Positions 53,775 through 62,845 of a DNA stretch of 64,000 nucleotides are shown here, piece after piece; position 1 is the stretch's first letter; the number at the start of each line of letters is the position of its first letter. The notes under the pieces were generated by a model, which was given only the letters and a program-made list of their open reading frames with translations, was not told where the DNA came from and did no database searches. Source of the DNA: Pseudomonas sp. WS 5079 (GTDB taxonomy: Bacteria > Pseudomonadota > Gammaproteobacteria > Pseudomonadales > Pseudomonadaceae); contig NZ_JAAQWN010000001.1 in the NCBI RefSeq assembly GCF_012985465.1, positions 558,001 through 622,000 on the forward strand, given 5' to 3'. Made by a program: the position numbers and the translations under genes.

Positions 53775-55580
53775 ATGTTTAACTGGCTGCGCAGCTCCCT
53801 GCCCGCACGCGCCGGTGTCGCGGTGATCCTGATTGCGATCCTGGCCCTGGCCAGTTCCCTGAGCGCCGGGCTGATCGCCTGGTTCAGTCAGGGCGACGGC
53901 GCGGCCATCAACACCGCAGGCTCGGTGCGCATGGAGACCTACCACCTGAGCTGGAAACTCGCCGACCACGCCCCCGCCGACGAGATCCTGGCCATCACCC
54001 AGAGCCTGCAACGGCGCCTGGACAGCCAATCCTTGAAAGCGGTGCTCGAAGACGGCCCCCACAGCGCCCTGCAACAGAGCTACCGGCAGATCCAGCAACA
54101 CTGGAACCAGGAACTGCGCCCGGCCATCGAGCGCGGCGACGGCGCGCTCTTTCGCGAGCGCGCACCGGCCTTTGTCGAGCAACTGAACCAGTTCGTCAGC
54201 CTGTTGCAGCAACAGAGTGAGCACAAACAAGGCTGGCAACAGCTGATCCAGGGCCTGGCGCTGTTCAGCACCCTGATCATCCTGCTGCTGGGGCTGTATG
54301 AGTTGCAGTACGGCGTGGTCACGCCCTTGAAGGAACTGGTGGACGCCACCCGGCGCTTTCGTGAGGGTGATTACCAGACCCGGGTCAATCACCGCTCCCA
54401 GGACGAACTGGGGCAACTGGCCCTGAGCTTCAACACCCTGGCCGAAACCATCGAGCAATCCCATCGCACCCTGGAAAGCCAGGTGCAGCACAAAACCCTC
54501 AACCTGCAACAGGCCAACGCCGCCCTGGAACTGCTCTACGAGAGCAGCCGCAGCCTGGCCACGCGCCTGGCCAACGCCGAAGGCCTCGACGAATTGATCC
54601 GGCGTTTCCAGAAACGCCTGCCGGGCCTGCGCCTGTCGCTGTGCCTGCAAGGGCACTTCCTCGCCCCGGCGCAGCAGATGCTCGCGCTGCATGGCGGCAA
54701 CAGCCGCAACGTCTGCGCCATCGGTGACTGCGCCACCTGCGAGCGCCACCACGTGGCCCCGCCCCAGGTGTTCAGCATCAGCAACCAGGGCGCGGAACTG
54801 GGCGAACTCAAGGCGCATTTTGTCGACGGCCATGCCCCCCAAGCCTGGGAGCAACAACTGATCCAGGCCCTGGCCAACCTGATTGGCACCTCGCTGTCCC
54901 TCAAGCGCCAGCGCGAGCAGGACCACCGTTTATTGCTGCTGGACGAACGCACCATCATCGCCCGCGAGCTGCATGATTCCCTGGCCCAGGCCCTGTCCTA
55001 TATGAAGCTGCAAGTCAGCCGCATGCAGACCCTGCTGCGCCGCGACGAACCCAAGGCCACCCTGGAAACCGTCACCGGTGAACTGCGCGAAGGCCTGAAC
55101 AACGCCTACCGGCAATTGCGTGAGTTGCTCACCACCTTTCGCCTGCAAATCCACGATGCCGGGCTGGTCCAGGAGCTCAAAGACACCGCCGAGGAGTTCT
55201 CGCGGCGTGGCGAGTTCCAGGTGCACCTGCATGTGGATGCCCTGGCCTTCCAACTGTCGGCCAGTGAACAGATCCACCTGTTACAGGTAACCCGCGAAGC
55301 GCTGTCCAACTGCCTGCGCCATGCCCACGCCGAAAACGCCTGGCTGCAACTGCGCCAGAACGGCGAAACCGTGAGCCTGAGCATTGAAGACGATGGCCGC
55401 GGCTTCAGCGAGCCGGTGGACCAGCGCGAACACCACGGCCTGACCATCATGGACGAACGCGCCCGCAGCCTGCACGGTCAACTGGACATTTCCTCCCGCG
55501 AGCCTCAGGGCACCCGGGTGCACTTGCTGTTTCGCCCGGAATTCCTCGGGCACTCTTTACCAGAAGGTAGCTTGTCATGA
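53775..55580 (+). CDS. narX: Nitrate/nitrite sensor histidine kinase
   Basis: 601 residues. A first helix (GVAVILIAILALASSLSAGLI) is followed by the periplasmic sensor with the P-box NTAGSVRMETYHLSW that binds nitrate. Then come a second helix, HAMP (about 175-225), a central cysteine segment (CAIGDCATC) and a HisKA_3 kinase with H400 in ARELHDSLAQALSYMKLQ. An HATPase domain ends it (DDGRGF, HHGLTIMDERA). It phosphorylates NarL. The ATG at 53775 (MFNWLRSSLPARAG) gives the usual length; a frame from 53733 was rejected. narL overlaps its last four bases. Confidence 0.94.
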   Translation: MFNWLRSSLPARAGVAVILIAILALASSLSAGLIAWFSQGDGAAINTAGSVRMETYHLSWKLADHAPADEILAITQSLQRRLDSQSLKAVLEDGPHSALQQSYRQIQQHWNQELRPAIERGDGALFRERAPAFVEQLNQFVSLLQQQSEHKQGWQQLIQGLALFSTLIILLLGLYELQYGVVTPLKELVDATRRFREGDYQTRVNHRSQDELGQLALSFNTLAETIEQSHRTLESQVQHKTLNLQQANAALELLYESSRSLATRLANAEGLDELIRRFQKRLPGLRLSLCLQGHFLAPAQQMLALHGGNSRNVCAIGDCATCERHHVAPPQVFSISNQGAELGELKAHFVDGHAPQAWEQQLIQALANLIGTSLSLKRQREQDHRLLLLDERTIIARELHDSLAQALSYMKLQVSRMQTLLRRDEPKATLETVTGELREGLNNAYRQLRELLTTFRLQIHDAGLVQELKDTAEEFSRRGEFQVHLHVDALAFQLSASEQIHLLQVTREALSNCLRHAHAENAWLQLRQNGETVSLSIEDDGRGFSEPVDQREHHGLTIMDERARSLHGQLDISSREPQGTRVHLLFRPEFLGHSLPEGSLS

Positions 55581-56239
55581 ACACGGCGCTCATCACCCCA
55601 TCTGTACGCCACCGCATCCTGCTCGTCGACGACCACCCGATGATGCGCCACGGCATGCGCCAGATGCTCGAACTGGAAGACGACCTGCACGTGGTGGGCG
55701 AAGCCGGCAATGGCGAGGAAGCCCTGGGCCTGATCGAGTCGCTGCAACCGGACCTGGTGCTGCTGGACAACAACATGCCGCAGATGAACGGCCTGGAAAC
55801 CCTGCGCCAGCTGCGGGCCATGGCCTATGGCGGCAAGGTCTTGCTGTTTACCGTGTCCGATGCCGAAGACGACATCCGCGACGCCCTGCGCCTGGATGCC
55901 AACGGCTACCTGCTCAAGGACATGGAGCCGGAACTGCTGATCCAGTACATCCGCGATGCGCTGCACGGCGCCCTGGTGATCAGCCCCGGCCTGACCCGGG
56001 TGCTGGCCCAGGCCTTGCGCTCGCCCCAGCCCCACGCGGCGGTGGAACTGACCGAACGCGAGCGGCAGGTGTTGAAGACCATTGCCGGGGGCTATAGCAA
56101 CAAGGTGATCGGGCACAAGCTGGGGATTACCGAGGGCACGGTGAAAGTGCATGTGAAGAATCTGCTGCACAAACTGGGGCTGCGCTCGCGGGTGGAAGCG
56201 GCGGTTTGGGCGATGGAGCATTTGCGTCAGGCTGGGTAG
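55577..56239 (+). CDS. narL: Nitrate/nitrite response regulator
   Basis: 220 residues. The receiver domain has acidic pair D18-D19, phospho-acceptor D64 (VLLDNNMPQMNG), the Thr in LLFTVSDAE and Lys in YLLKDMEPE. The LuxR-type HTH is LTERERQVLKTIAGGYSNK then TEGTVKVHVKNLLHKLGLRS. It binds TACYYMT heptamers such as those found in front of this operon, activating narK1K2GHJI with nitrate. Translation overlaps narX. Confidence 0.95.
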   Translation: MNTALITPSVRHRILLVDDHPMMRHGMRQMLELEDDLHVVGEAGNGEEALGLIESLQPDLVLLDNNMPQMNGLETLRQLRAMAYGGKVLLFTVSDAEDDIRDALRLDANGYLLKDMEPELLIQYIRDALHGALVISPGLTRVLAQALRSPQPHAAVELTERERQVLKTIAGGYSNKVIGHKLGITEGTVKVHVKNLLHKLGLRSRVEAAVWAMEHLRQAG

Positions 56240-56297
56240 GGACTGATGCACCGCCATCGCAGCATAGGTATCTACACATCTCTTTAGTGATTCTCAG

Positions 56298-56437
56298 GGT
56301 TGTGTACATATCCGTTGCTGCGGTCACGGCTACTATTGGTTCCGCCCTTACGGCGGCTCACTTTGGAAGAGCGCCAAAGGAAGCAAAGCGCTCTTGCCCC
56401 ACCACTCGGAGCCTGGCCCAGGCCCGGCGGGCAAGCC
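56298..56437. repeat. Dispersed Pseudomonas intergenic repeat
   Basis: TTGCTGCGGTCACGGCTACT, GGTTCCGCCCTTACGGCGGC, TCACTTTGG and CTCTTGCCCCACCACTCGG in this order form a sequence I recognise as common in intergenic regions of Pseudomonas chromosomes. It codes for nothing credible. With the REP pair beside it, it fills the 380-base gap after narL. Confidence 0.55.
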
Positions 56438-56442
56438 ATTCC

Positions 56443-56550
56443 CCTGTGGGAGTGGGCTTGCCCGCGATGGCGCCCGCAAGAAAACATCAGAGTGTCAGGC
56501 ATTCATTTTTCATCGTTAACGACCATCGCGAGCAAGCCCGCTCCCACAGG
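56443..56550. repeat. Paired inverted REP
   Basis: CCTGTGGGAGTGGGCTTGCC then CGCGATGG, and the exact-type complement CCATCGCGAGCAAGCCCGC then TCCCACAGG, separated by about 50 bases. It lies directly upstream of a truncated LysR gene. Confidence 0.85.
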
Positions 56551-56620
56551 AGCACGCGTGCAATTTGAAGATCAGGTCGGCTCTAAGGCCGCCTCGCTTT
56601 CACCGTCAACGCCCCCACTC

Positions 56621-56926
56621 ACCGTCCCCACCATCACCATCACCGGAGGCCGCTGCGCCAATATCACCCACGCCATCAGCATCGCCAGCTACGGCACGAT
56701 TATCGGCTGTGTCAGTGCCGGCAGCGGCGCCGCGCTGGTGCCCCGGGGGATCTACGAGCAATATCGCCAGGGCGCCAACTGGCAAGGCCGTGAGTTCGCG
56801 GAACTGAAGCGCATCGACAACCGGTTTTACTGGCATGCCAACGCAGGTTGCCATCCGGCGCGCGATGCATTTTCGGCACTGCTGCAGGGCCACTGCCTCC
56901 ACGGGGCTACCTCCAACGAGGCATAG
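56621..56926 (+). pseudogene. 3' fragment of a LysR-family regulator gene
   Basis: The frame ending at TAG 56924 reads HAISIASYGTIIGCVSAGSG then AALVPRGIYEQY, and later FYWHANAGCHPARDAFSALL. This is the end of a LysR substrate-binding domain (S-x-x-I-GCV-x-AG-x-G-x-x-L-V-P). No HTH or N-terminal half precedes it; upstream lie REP and intergenic repeats, so about two thirds of the gene is lost. Confidence 0.65.
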
Positions 56927-56973
56927 GCCCCACAGGCCTCACGCTCTACCATGGACGGGAGCGGAGGTACGCC

Positions 56974-57654
56974 ATGCTGACCCACCCATCCATCGTTTTA
57001 ACCCTACGCCGGCATCATCTGTTCAGCCCGTTGCCGGAGAAGATTTTCCAGGACATCTGCACCCTGGCCAATCTCAAGCGCTTGCCCGCCCACATCACCT
57101 TGATGCACCAGGGCGACCCCGCCGAGCGGTTTTTCCTGCTGGTCAGCGGCCAGATCAAGTTGCACCGGGTCACCGGCGAAGGCCAGGAACATCTGGTGGA
57201 GGTCATTCGCCCCGGCCAGACCTTTGCCGAAGCCCTGCTGTTCAGCCAGGCCAAGGCCTACCCGGTAAGTGCCACGGCGCTCAAGGACAGCGTGCTGGTG
57301 AGTATCGAGGGCCATCATTACCGCAAGGCCCTGGAGGACCAGCCGCAGATCTGCCTGGCGATCCTCGGCACCATGAGCATCCACCTGCATCAGCGCCTCA
57401 AGGACATCGACACCCTGAGCCTGGCCAATGCCAGTCGCCGGGTCATCAACTTCCTGGTCCAGGAGCGCGATCTGGCCAGCGGAGATGTGGTGCTGCAAGT
57501 GCCCAAGCGCCTGGTAGCCTCCAAACTGGGGATTCAGCCAGAGACGTTTTCGCGGATTCTGCATCGTTTGGTTGACGCCGGCCTGATCGAGGTGCAACGG
57601 CGCACCATCCGCATCCTGTGCGAGGAGCAGTTGATGACCTATCAGGCCGGCTGA
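56974..57654 (+). CDS. dnr: CRP/FNR-family regulator, Dnr-like
   Basis: 226 residues. A cyclic-nucleotide-like beta-roll (residues 20-120: HQGDPAERFFLLVSGQIKLHRVTGEGQEHLVE...FAEALLF) is joined to a dimerisation helix (TLSLANASRRVINFL) and a winged HTH (LVASKLGIQPETFSRILHRL) with the E-x-x-SR recognition pattern for TTGAT-N4-ATCAA. No N-terminal Fe-S cysteines, so it is Dnr-like (heme, NO-responsive) and not Anr-like. The ATG at 56974 has GGAGG upstream; the longer open frame is not used. It may act on the ANR-type boxes in this window. Confidence 0.85.
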   Translation: MLTHPSIVLTLRRHHLFSPLPEKIFQDICTLANLKRLPAHITLMHQGDPAERFFLLVSGQIKLHRVTGEGQEHLVEVIRPGQTFAEALLFSQAKAYPVSATALKDSVLVSIEGHHYRKALEDQPQICLAILGTMSIHLHQRLKDIDTLSLANASRRVINFLVQERDLASGDVVLQVPKRLVASKLGIQPETFSRILHRLVDAGLIEVQRRTIRILCEEQLMTYQAG

Positions 57655-57703
57655 CTTAGAATCGACGCGATTCTTCGCCCGCCTTCCTGACACGAGCGCC
57701 CCC

Positions 57704-58852
57704 ATGAGCTTTGATTTCGACACGATCCACCCTCGCCTCGGCACCGGCAGCACCAAGTGGAGCCGCTACCCCGAAGACGTCTTGCCGATGTGGATTGCCG
57801 ACATGGACATCGCCGCCCCACCGGCGATCCTCACGGCCCTGCACGCGCGCCTGGACCAGCAAATGCTCGGCTACAGCGTTGCCCGGCCAGAAGTGCGCGA
57901 AGCGATAATCAGCGACCTGTGGGACAAGTACGCCTGGCGCGTGCAGCCCGATGAACTGTTATTCCTGCCGGGCGTCGAGCCGGGTTTCAACATGGCCCTG
58001 CACGCCTTCGTCCAACCGGGCCAGTCGGTGGTCTTGCAGACTCCCAACTACGCGCCGCTGCGCCATGCGGCCGGCAACTGGAACCTGCCGAAGATCGAAG
58101 TGCCGTTTGAACTGAGCGCCCAGGGCGAATACCTCACCCCCCTGCCCGCATTGCGCCAGGCCTTGAAAGGTGCCGGTGCCTTGCTGTTGAGCAACCCCCA
58201 CAACCCCCTGGGCAAGGTGTTCGCCCGCGAGGAATTGCTGGCGGTGGCCACTGCCTGCCTGGAACAGGGCACGCTGATTATCTCTGACGAAATCCATGCC
58301 GAGCTGTGCTTTGACGGGCGCCGGCATATCCCCACCGCATCGCTGAGCGCAGAGATCGCGCGGCGCACCATTACCCTGATGTCGGCCAGCAAGGCCTACA
58401 ACGTTGCCGGCCTGAAGACCTGCTTTGCGATTGTCCAGGATCCAGTCATCCGCGAGCGCTTCAACAAGGCGCGCTGCGGCATGGTCGACAGTGTCAGCCC
58501 CCTAGGCCTGGAAGCCACCTGGGCGGCGTACAGCCAATGCGGTGAATGGTTGAAGGCGTTGCTGGCGTACTTGCAAGGCAACCGCGACTACCTGCTGGAT
58601 GCAGTGCAAAAACGCCTGCCGGGGGTGACCATGCATGCCCCGCAAGGCACTTACCTGGCCTGGCTCGATTGCAGCGCCCTGGGCCTGGAAGACCCGCAGC
58701 GGTTTTTCCTGGAGCAGGCCAAGGTAGGCTTGAGTGCAGGCGTGGAATTTGGCGATGACAGCCAGCAGTTCGTGCGCTTGAACTTCGGCTGCCCGCGGGC
58801 GTTGCTCGAAGAAGGTATTTCACGCCTGGAACGCAGCCTGAAAAACCGCTGA
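57704..58852 (+). CDS. patB: PatB/MalY-type C-S lyase (PLP aminotransferase fold)
   Basis: 382 residues. Fold-type I PLP enzyme with MWIADMDIAAPPAIL near the start, LSNPHNPLGKVF (cofactor binding), ISDEIHAELCFDG and the PLP lysine in SASKAYNVAGLKTCF (about residue 229). Family members are cystathionine beta-lyases or cysteine-S-conjugate beta-lyases. The cytoplasmic product could feed methionine or sulfide metabolism; exact substrate is open. It starts 49 bases after the dnr-like gene. Confidence 0.88.
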   Translation: MSFDFDTIHPRLGTGSTKWSRYPEDVLPMWIADMDIAAPPAILTALHARLDQQMLGYSVARPEVREAIISDLWDKYAWRVQPDELLFLPGVEPGFNMALHAFVQPGQSVVLQTPNYAPLRHAAGNWNLPKIEVPFELSAQGEYLTPLPALRQALKGAGALLLSNPHNPLGKVFAREELLAVATACLEQGTLIISDEIHAELCFDGRRHIPTASLSAEIARRTITLMSASKAYNVAGLKTCFAIVQDPVIRERFNKARCGMVDSVSPLGLEATWAAYSQCGEWLKALLAYLQGNRDYLLDAVQKRLPGVTMHAPQGTYLAWLDCSALGLEDPQRFFLEQAKVGLSAGVEFGDDSQQFVRLNFGCPRALLEEGISRLERSLKNR

Positions 58853-58859
58853 ACACCCG

Positions 58860-58887
58860 TGTAGGCGCAGGCTTGCCGGCGCCTATA
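58860..58887. repeat. REP hairpin after patB
   Basis: GTAGGCGCAGGCTTGCCGGC followed by GCCTATA, an imperfect REP palindrome between two convergent genes. Confidence 0.6.
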
Positions 58888-58908
58888 AAGGTATGCGCAA
58901 GTTTGGGT

Positions 58909-59124
58909 TCAGAGCTTGGCGATGGACACTTCGGTGGATTTGACGAAGGCAATCACTTCGCTGCCCACCTTCAATTCTAGGTCGCGCACCGAACGGGTGG
59001 TGATCACCGAAGTGACAATCCCGGACGCGGTCTGCACGTCGATTTCGGACACCACCTCGCCCAGCAGAATTTCCTTGATCACGCCCTTGAACTGGTTGCG
59101 CACGTTGATCGCTTTGATGGTCAT
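58909..59124 (-). CDS. Molybdopterin/molybdate-binding Mop (TOBE) protein
   Basis: 71 residues, exactly one Mop/TOBE domain: AINVRNQFKGVIKEILLGEV then VTSVITTRSVRDLELKVGSE, ending AFVKSTEVSIAKL. Such molbindins form oligomers that store molybdate or tungstate in the cytoplasm. It stands alone, but a molybdenum role fits with the nearby nar/moaA locus. The start codon at 59124 is preceded by AAGGAAAA. Confidence 0.9.
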   Translation of the reverse strand: MTIKAINVRNQFKGVIKEILLGEVVSEIDVQTASGIVTSVITTRSVRDLELKVGSEVIAFVKSTEVSIAKL

Positions 59125-59251
59125 GTCGGTTTTCCTTTTACGGTTGGGTCAATCCGCACGAATGCGCAGGCCCTCAAAATGCGCCATTCCCACCAACAAC
59201 AAAAGGAATAAATAACTATTTATTTATTCCATATAGATATATGAAAAACCC

Positions 59252-59335
59252 TGTAGGAGCCGGCTTGCCGGCGATGGGGCCCGTGAATCATGTGCTGAGT
59301 TCAAGGACGCCATCGCCGGCAAGCCGGCTCCTACA
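59252..59335. repeat. Paired inverted REP
   Basis: TGTAGGAGCCGGCTTGCCGG then CGATGG, and CCATCGCCGGCAAGCCGGC then TCCTACA, perfectly complementary arms about 32 bases apart. It sits at the 3' end of the receptor gene and probably serves as its terminator. Confidence 0.85.
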
Positions 59336-59344
59336 TGGGTTTGG

Positions 59345-61735
59345 TCAAAAACCTACTGTTGCCGACACCAGCCATGTGCGCGGCGTAGACAGGGTCAGGC
59401 CAGGCGCGCTGTCGCTGGAGGTTGCAGCCGAGGCCCAATAGGTGGTGTCCAGCACGTTCTCCACGGTAGCGCGCAGGGTCACCGGGTTTTCCTTGACCTT
59501 GAAGGTATAGCGCGCCCCCAGGTCATAGCGTTCCCAGCCATCGATCTTCTGCTGGTTGGCTGCATCCAGGTACTGCGCGCCGGTGTGAATCGCCCGGGCG
59601 GTCAGGGTCAGGCCTTGCAGGCGCGGGATGTCCCATTCGGCCCCCAGGTTGACGTTGGCAATCGGCGAACCGGTGCCGCGCTTGCCGTCAGTCAGGCCCT
59701 GGGCGGTCTTGGTCTGCTCGCTGTCGAGCAGCATCACCCCGCCGAGCAGGCGCACGCCCGCCAGGGGCTCGCCAAACACGTTCAATTCCACACCCTGGTT
59801 GCGCAACTCGCCGTTGGGTTTGAAGAAGCCCTGGCTGTCGATGCCATAGGCCGGCTGTTTGATCTGGAACACGCTGGCGGTCAGGCCAAAGCTGCCCATG
59901 TCGTACTTGGCGCCGACTTCCACCTGCTTGCTCTTGGTCGGCGGGAAGATCGCGTTTTCATTGCGCACCCCACTCGAAGGCGCGGTCTCGCCCTGGCTCA
60001 AGCCCTCCATGTAGTTGGTGTACAGGGACAACTGGTCGGTGACTTTCACCACCAGGCCCAGGGCCGGCGAGGTCGCCTGTTCGTCGTACTCCGGCTGATC
60101 CTTGATGCCGTTGCTCCAGGAGGTGACCTGGACCTTTTGCAGGCGCGCGCCGAGGGTCAGCAGCACGCGCTCATCGAACAACGCCAGGGTGTCGGCCAGG
60201 GCCAGGCTGGTGAAGCGGTTTTCGGTGTGGGTGCTGGTGTCCCAGCGCACAGCCTGGCCTGGGTGGGGCAAGACCACCGGGTGGTAGAGATTGCTCTTGC
60301 CGGGGGTGTAGCGCTCGCCGGCATTGTCGAAATCCATGTTGAACTGATTGAGGCTGACATTGAGGGTGTGCCCCACCGGGCCGGTGTCGAACCAACTGCG
60401 CGCACCGACAGTGACGGTCTTGACGTATTCGTCGCGGCGGAAACTGCGCGGCACTACGGTGAAGTCGCCATTGCTCTGGGTCGCCTGCACGCCATGGCGC
60501 AGGAAGTCGTAGTTGCCTTTGCGTGCGCCGGCAGCGGCGTAGACCATCAGTGAATCACTGACATCGAACTCGCCACGCACCGCGCCAAAAGTGTCCTTGG
60601 TATGGGAATAAGTCCAGGACTGGGCGAAGTTGTCGCGGATATCGCGGGCCTTGGGCATCACGCTACCCTTGGCGATCTCCACGCGTTCCTGGGGTGCGTC
60701 GGCGGTGCGTTCCTGGCGCCCGAGGTCGAGGGACAGGCGCACCCGCTCCTTGCGATAGTCGAGGCCGATCACCGTCATTTCGCGGTCGACCTCCTGATGG
60801 TCCCACTCGGTATCGCCGGCTTGCTTCACGCCATTGAAGCGCACGCCAAACTGCTGCTCATCGCCAAACCGCCGGCCGATATCCACCGCGCCACCGAACT
60901 GCCCGGCCGAGGCATAACTGCCGGTGAACTCGGTGAGCGGTGTGTCGGCGGCGCGCTTGGGCTCGATATTGATCCCGCCGCCGATACTGCCCCGGGGCGC
61001 AATGCCACCGAGCAAGGCACCGGGGCCCTTGAGGATATCGACGCGTTCGACCATTTCCATGTCGATGGCGTAGGTCGGCAGCACGCCGTACAGGCCGCCG
61101 TAGGACACATCACTGTTGAACAAGCTGAAACCGCGCACCGAGAACTGCTCGAAACGCCCACCCGCCGGGTTGGTGATGCGCACCGAAGGGTCACTGGCAA
61201 CCATCTCGCCGAGGGTGCGCGCCTGCAGGTTTTTCACGGCCTTGGCGGTATAGGAGGTGAGGTTGAACGGCGTATCCATAAAATCGCCGTCGCCGAGCAT
61301 GCCCTGCGCACCTTTGCGCGTGACCTGGTCACCGGCGTAGGTTTGGGCGACGGGTGTGTTCGCCAGCCCAAGAATCGAGGTGGCTGGCAACTGATAGGCA
61401 TCGCCCTGGGGGGCGGGGATCAGGGTGTAGGCACGCTCCCCCACTGCCTGCAATTGCAGGCCTGAGCCTTGCAGCAGCCGGGCAAAACCTTCCTCGACGG
61501 CAAACTCACCAGAGATCCCGGCGCTTTGGCGGCCACTGACCAGGGCCGGGTCCACCGACAGATTGACCCCGGCCAACCCGGCAAATCGGGTCAAGGCACT
61601 GCCCAGGCTACCGCCGGGCACTTGGTAACTGCGCCGGGCCGCGTCCTCGGCCCAGCTCACAGGAATGAACAACGGGCTGGCACTCAGGCTCAGCACCAGA
61701 CTCAGGCGCAACAACGATGGCGGGACGACGGGCAT
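59345..61735 (-). CDS. TonB-dependent siderophore receptor with STN domain
   Basis: 796 residues. A signal peptide ends VSWAE. The STN domain (about 35-110, SYQVPGGSLGSALTRFAGLAGV) signals to FecR. The plug shows PFNLTSYTAKAVKNLQARTLGEMVA and MVERVDILKGPGALLGGIAPRGSIGGGINIEPKRA. The barrel ends LVSATVGF with terminal Phe. It belongs to the ferrichrome/hydroxamate-like receptor branch; the ligand is not certain. The gene lies downstream of its sigma and FecR genes, behind a REP pair. Confidence 0.92.
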   Translation of the reverse strand: MPVVPPSLLRLSLVLSLSASPLFIPVSWAEDAARRSYQVPGGSLGSALTRFAGLAGVNLSVDPALVSGRQSAGISGEFAVEEGFARLLQGSGLQLQAVGERAYTLIPAPQGDAYQLPATSILGLANTPVAQTYAGDQVTRKGAQGMLGDGDFMDTPFNLTSYTAKAVKNLQARTLGEMVASDPSVRITNPAGGRFEQFSVRGFSLFNSDVSYGGLYGVLPTYAIDMEMVERVDILKGPGALLGGIAPRGSIGGGINIEPKRAADTPLTEFTGSYASAGQFGGAVDIGRRFGDEQQFGVRFNGVKQAGDTEWDHQEVDREMTVIGLDYRKERVRLSLDLGRQERTADAPQERVEIAKGSVMPKARDIRDNFAQSWTYSHTKDTFGAVRGEFDVSDSLMVYAAAGARKGNYDFLRHGVQATQSNGDFTVVPRSFRRDEYVKTVTVGARSWFDTGPVGHTLNVSLNQFNMDFDNAGERYTPGKSNLYHPVVLPHPGQAVRWDTSTHTENRFTSLALADTLALFDERVLLTLGARLQKVQVTSWSNGIKDQPEYDEQATSPALGLVVKVTDQLSLYTNYMEGLSQGETAPSSGVRNENAIFPPTKSKQVEVGAKYDMGSFGLTASVFQIKQPAYGIDSQGFFKPNGELRNQGVELNVFGEPLAGVRLLGGVMLLDSEQTKTAQGLTDGKRGTGSPIANVNLGAEWDIPRLQGLTLTARAIHTGAQYLDAANQQKIDGWERYDLGARYTFKVKENPVTLRATVENVLDTTYWASAATSSDSAPGLTLSTPRTWLVSATVGF

Positions 61736-61808
61736 TAAAAGGCTCTCTGTTTTCGTTCACTTGCCTTGGATGACAGGCGAGACGAAAAAAAGGGACACGG
61801 TCTTACCC

Positions 61809-61898
61809 TGTGGGAGCGGGCTTGCCCGCGATGGCTGAGTGTCAGTCGATACATGGGGTGACTGATGCACCGCGATCGCGGGCAAGCCCGCTCCCACA
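61809..61898. repeat. Paired inverted REP between receptor and fecR-like genes
   Basis: TGTGGGAGCGGGCTTGCCCG then CGATGG, and CGATCGCGGGCAAGCCCGC then TCCCACA, two arms about 40 bases apart inside the sigma-fecR-receptor cassette. Confidence 0.85.
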
Positions 61899-61909
61899 TT
61901 GGGGGGTGG

Positions 61910-62845
61910 TCAAACCGGGGTTTTGCGCGATGCCAGCGTGACCCAATAACGGGTGCGAAACTGCACGTGTAGCCCGTGGGTGGTGGCCAGCAGGCTGAGG
62001 ATGCGGTCGGTGTCGTCCAGGCGGAAACTGCCGGTCACGCGCAGGGTTTCCAGGCGCGGGTCCCAACGCAGCACGCCCGGGCGATAGCGATCCAGCTCGC
62101 GCAGGAAATCGCCCAGCCCTTGGTTCTGCGCGGTCAGCACCCCATCGCGCCAGCCCAGTTGCAGCACGTCGAACGGCAGCGGCGCGCCTAACCCCGACGG
62201 TTGTAAGCGTATTTGTTGCGCGCTGTGCAGCCAGGTACTACGCCCGGATCCATCTTGCACTTGCACCTGGCCCTTGAGCACCGACACCAGGCACGCGTCC
62301 GCCAGTTGGCGCACGCAAACCTCGGCCTGGCTGGCGATGACCTGGCCATAGCGGGTGTGTACGGTCAGCGCCGACGGGCCAGGCACATTCAGCGCCATCT
62401 CGCCATCGACCAGGGTCAGGCGTCGCCGAGGAAGGTCCACATCCACCGCGCTGGCGGTGTTCAGTTGCAGGGCGCTGCCATCGGCCAACGGCACGCGTTT
62501 GCGCTCGCCGGTGGCGGTATGCAGGTCGGCACGCCACACGTCGATGGGCAACTGGCGACTGAGCAACCAGGCCGCCGGCACCAGTGCCGCCACGCCCAGG
62601 GCGCGCTTGAGCACCGCGCGCCGGCCAGGTTGCGGGCGGTCGAGGCTGGCCATGGCCAGGGAGGATGGCAACTCGGCAAACCGCTGGCGCAGCAACTGCG
62701 CCTTTTGCCAGGCTTGTTCGTGCTGGGGGTGACTGTCGCGCCATTGCTGCAAACCGTCATGGTCACGCTCGCCGGCCGTGCCGGATTCCAGCAACGCCAA
62801 CCACTGCGCGGCTGCCCGCGCTACATCCGGTGCGGTGCGGCTCAC
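61910..62845 (-). CDS. FecR-family anti-sigma / sigma regulator
   Basis: 311 residues from GTG at 62845 (SRTAPDVARAAAQWLALLES), whose codon overlaps the sigma stop (GTGA). The DUF4880 segment (12-55) includes QWRDSHPQHEQAWQKAQLL. One transmembrane helix follows (RALGVAALVPAAWLLS, about 82-97), then the FecR domain TATGERKRVPLADGSALQLNTASAVDV and a DUF4974-type end. It transmits receptor occupancy to the sigma factor. A much longer open frame upstream runs through the sigma gene and is not real. Confidence 0.9.
   Translation of the reverse strand: MSRTAPDVARAAAQWLALLESGTAGERDHDGLQQWRDSHPQHEQAWQKAQLLRQRFAELPSSLAMASLDRPQPGRRAVLKRALGVAALVPAAWLLSRQLPIDVWRADLHTATGERKRVPLADGSALQLNTASAVDVDLPRRRLTLVDGEMALNVPGPSALTVHTRYGQVIASQAEVCVRQLADACLVSVLKGQVQVQDGSGRSTWLHSAQQIRLQPSGLGAPLPFDVLQLGWRDGVLTAQNQGLGDFLRELDRYRPGVLRWDPRLETLRVTGSFRLDDTDRILSLLATTHGLHVQFRTRYWVTLASRKTPV

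Noticed and set aside
56206..56568. 120-codon ORF across the end of narL and the intergenic repeats
   Set aside because: It spans dispersed repeat and REP DNA and resembles no protein; such repeats often give false ORFs.
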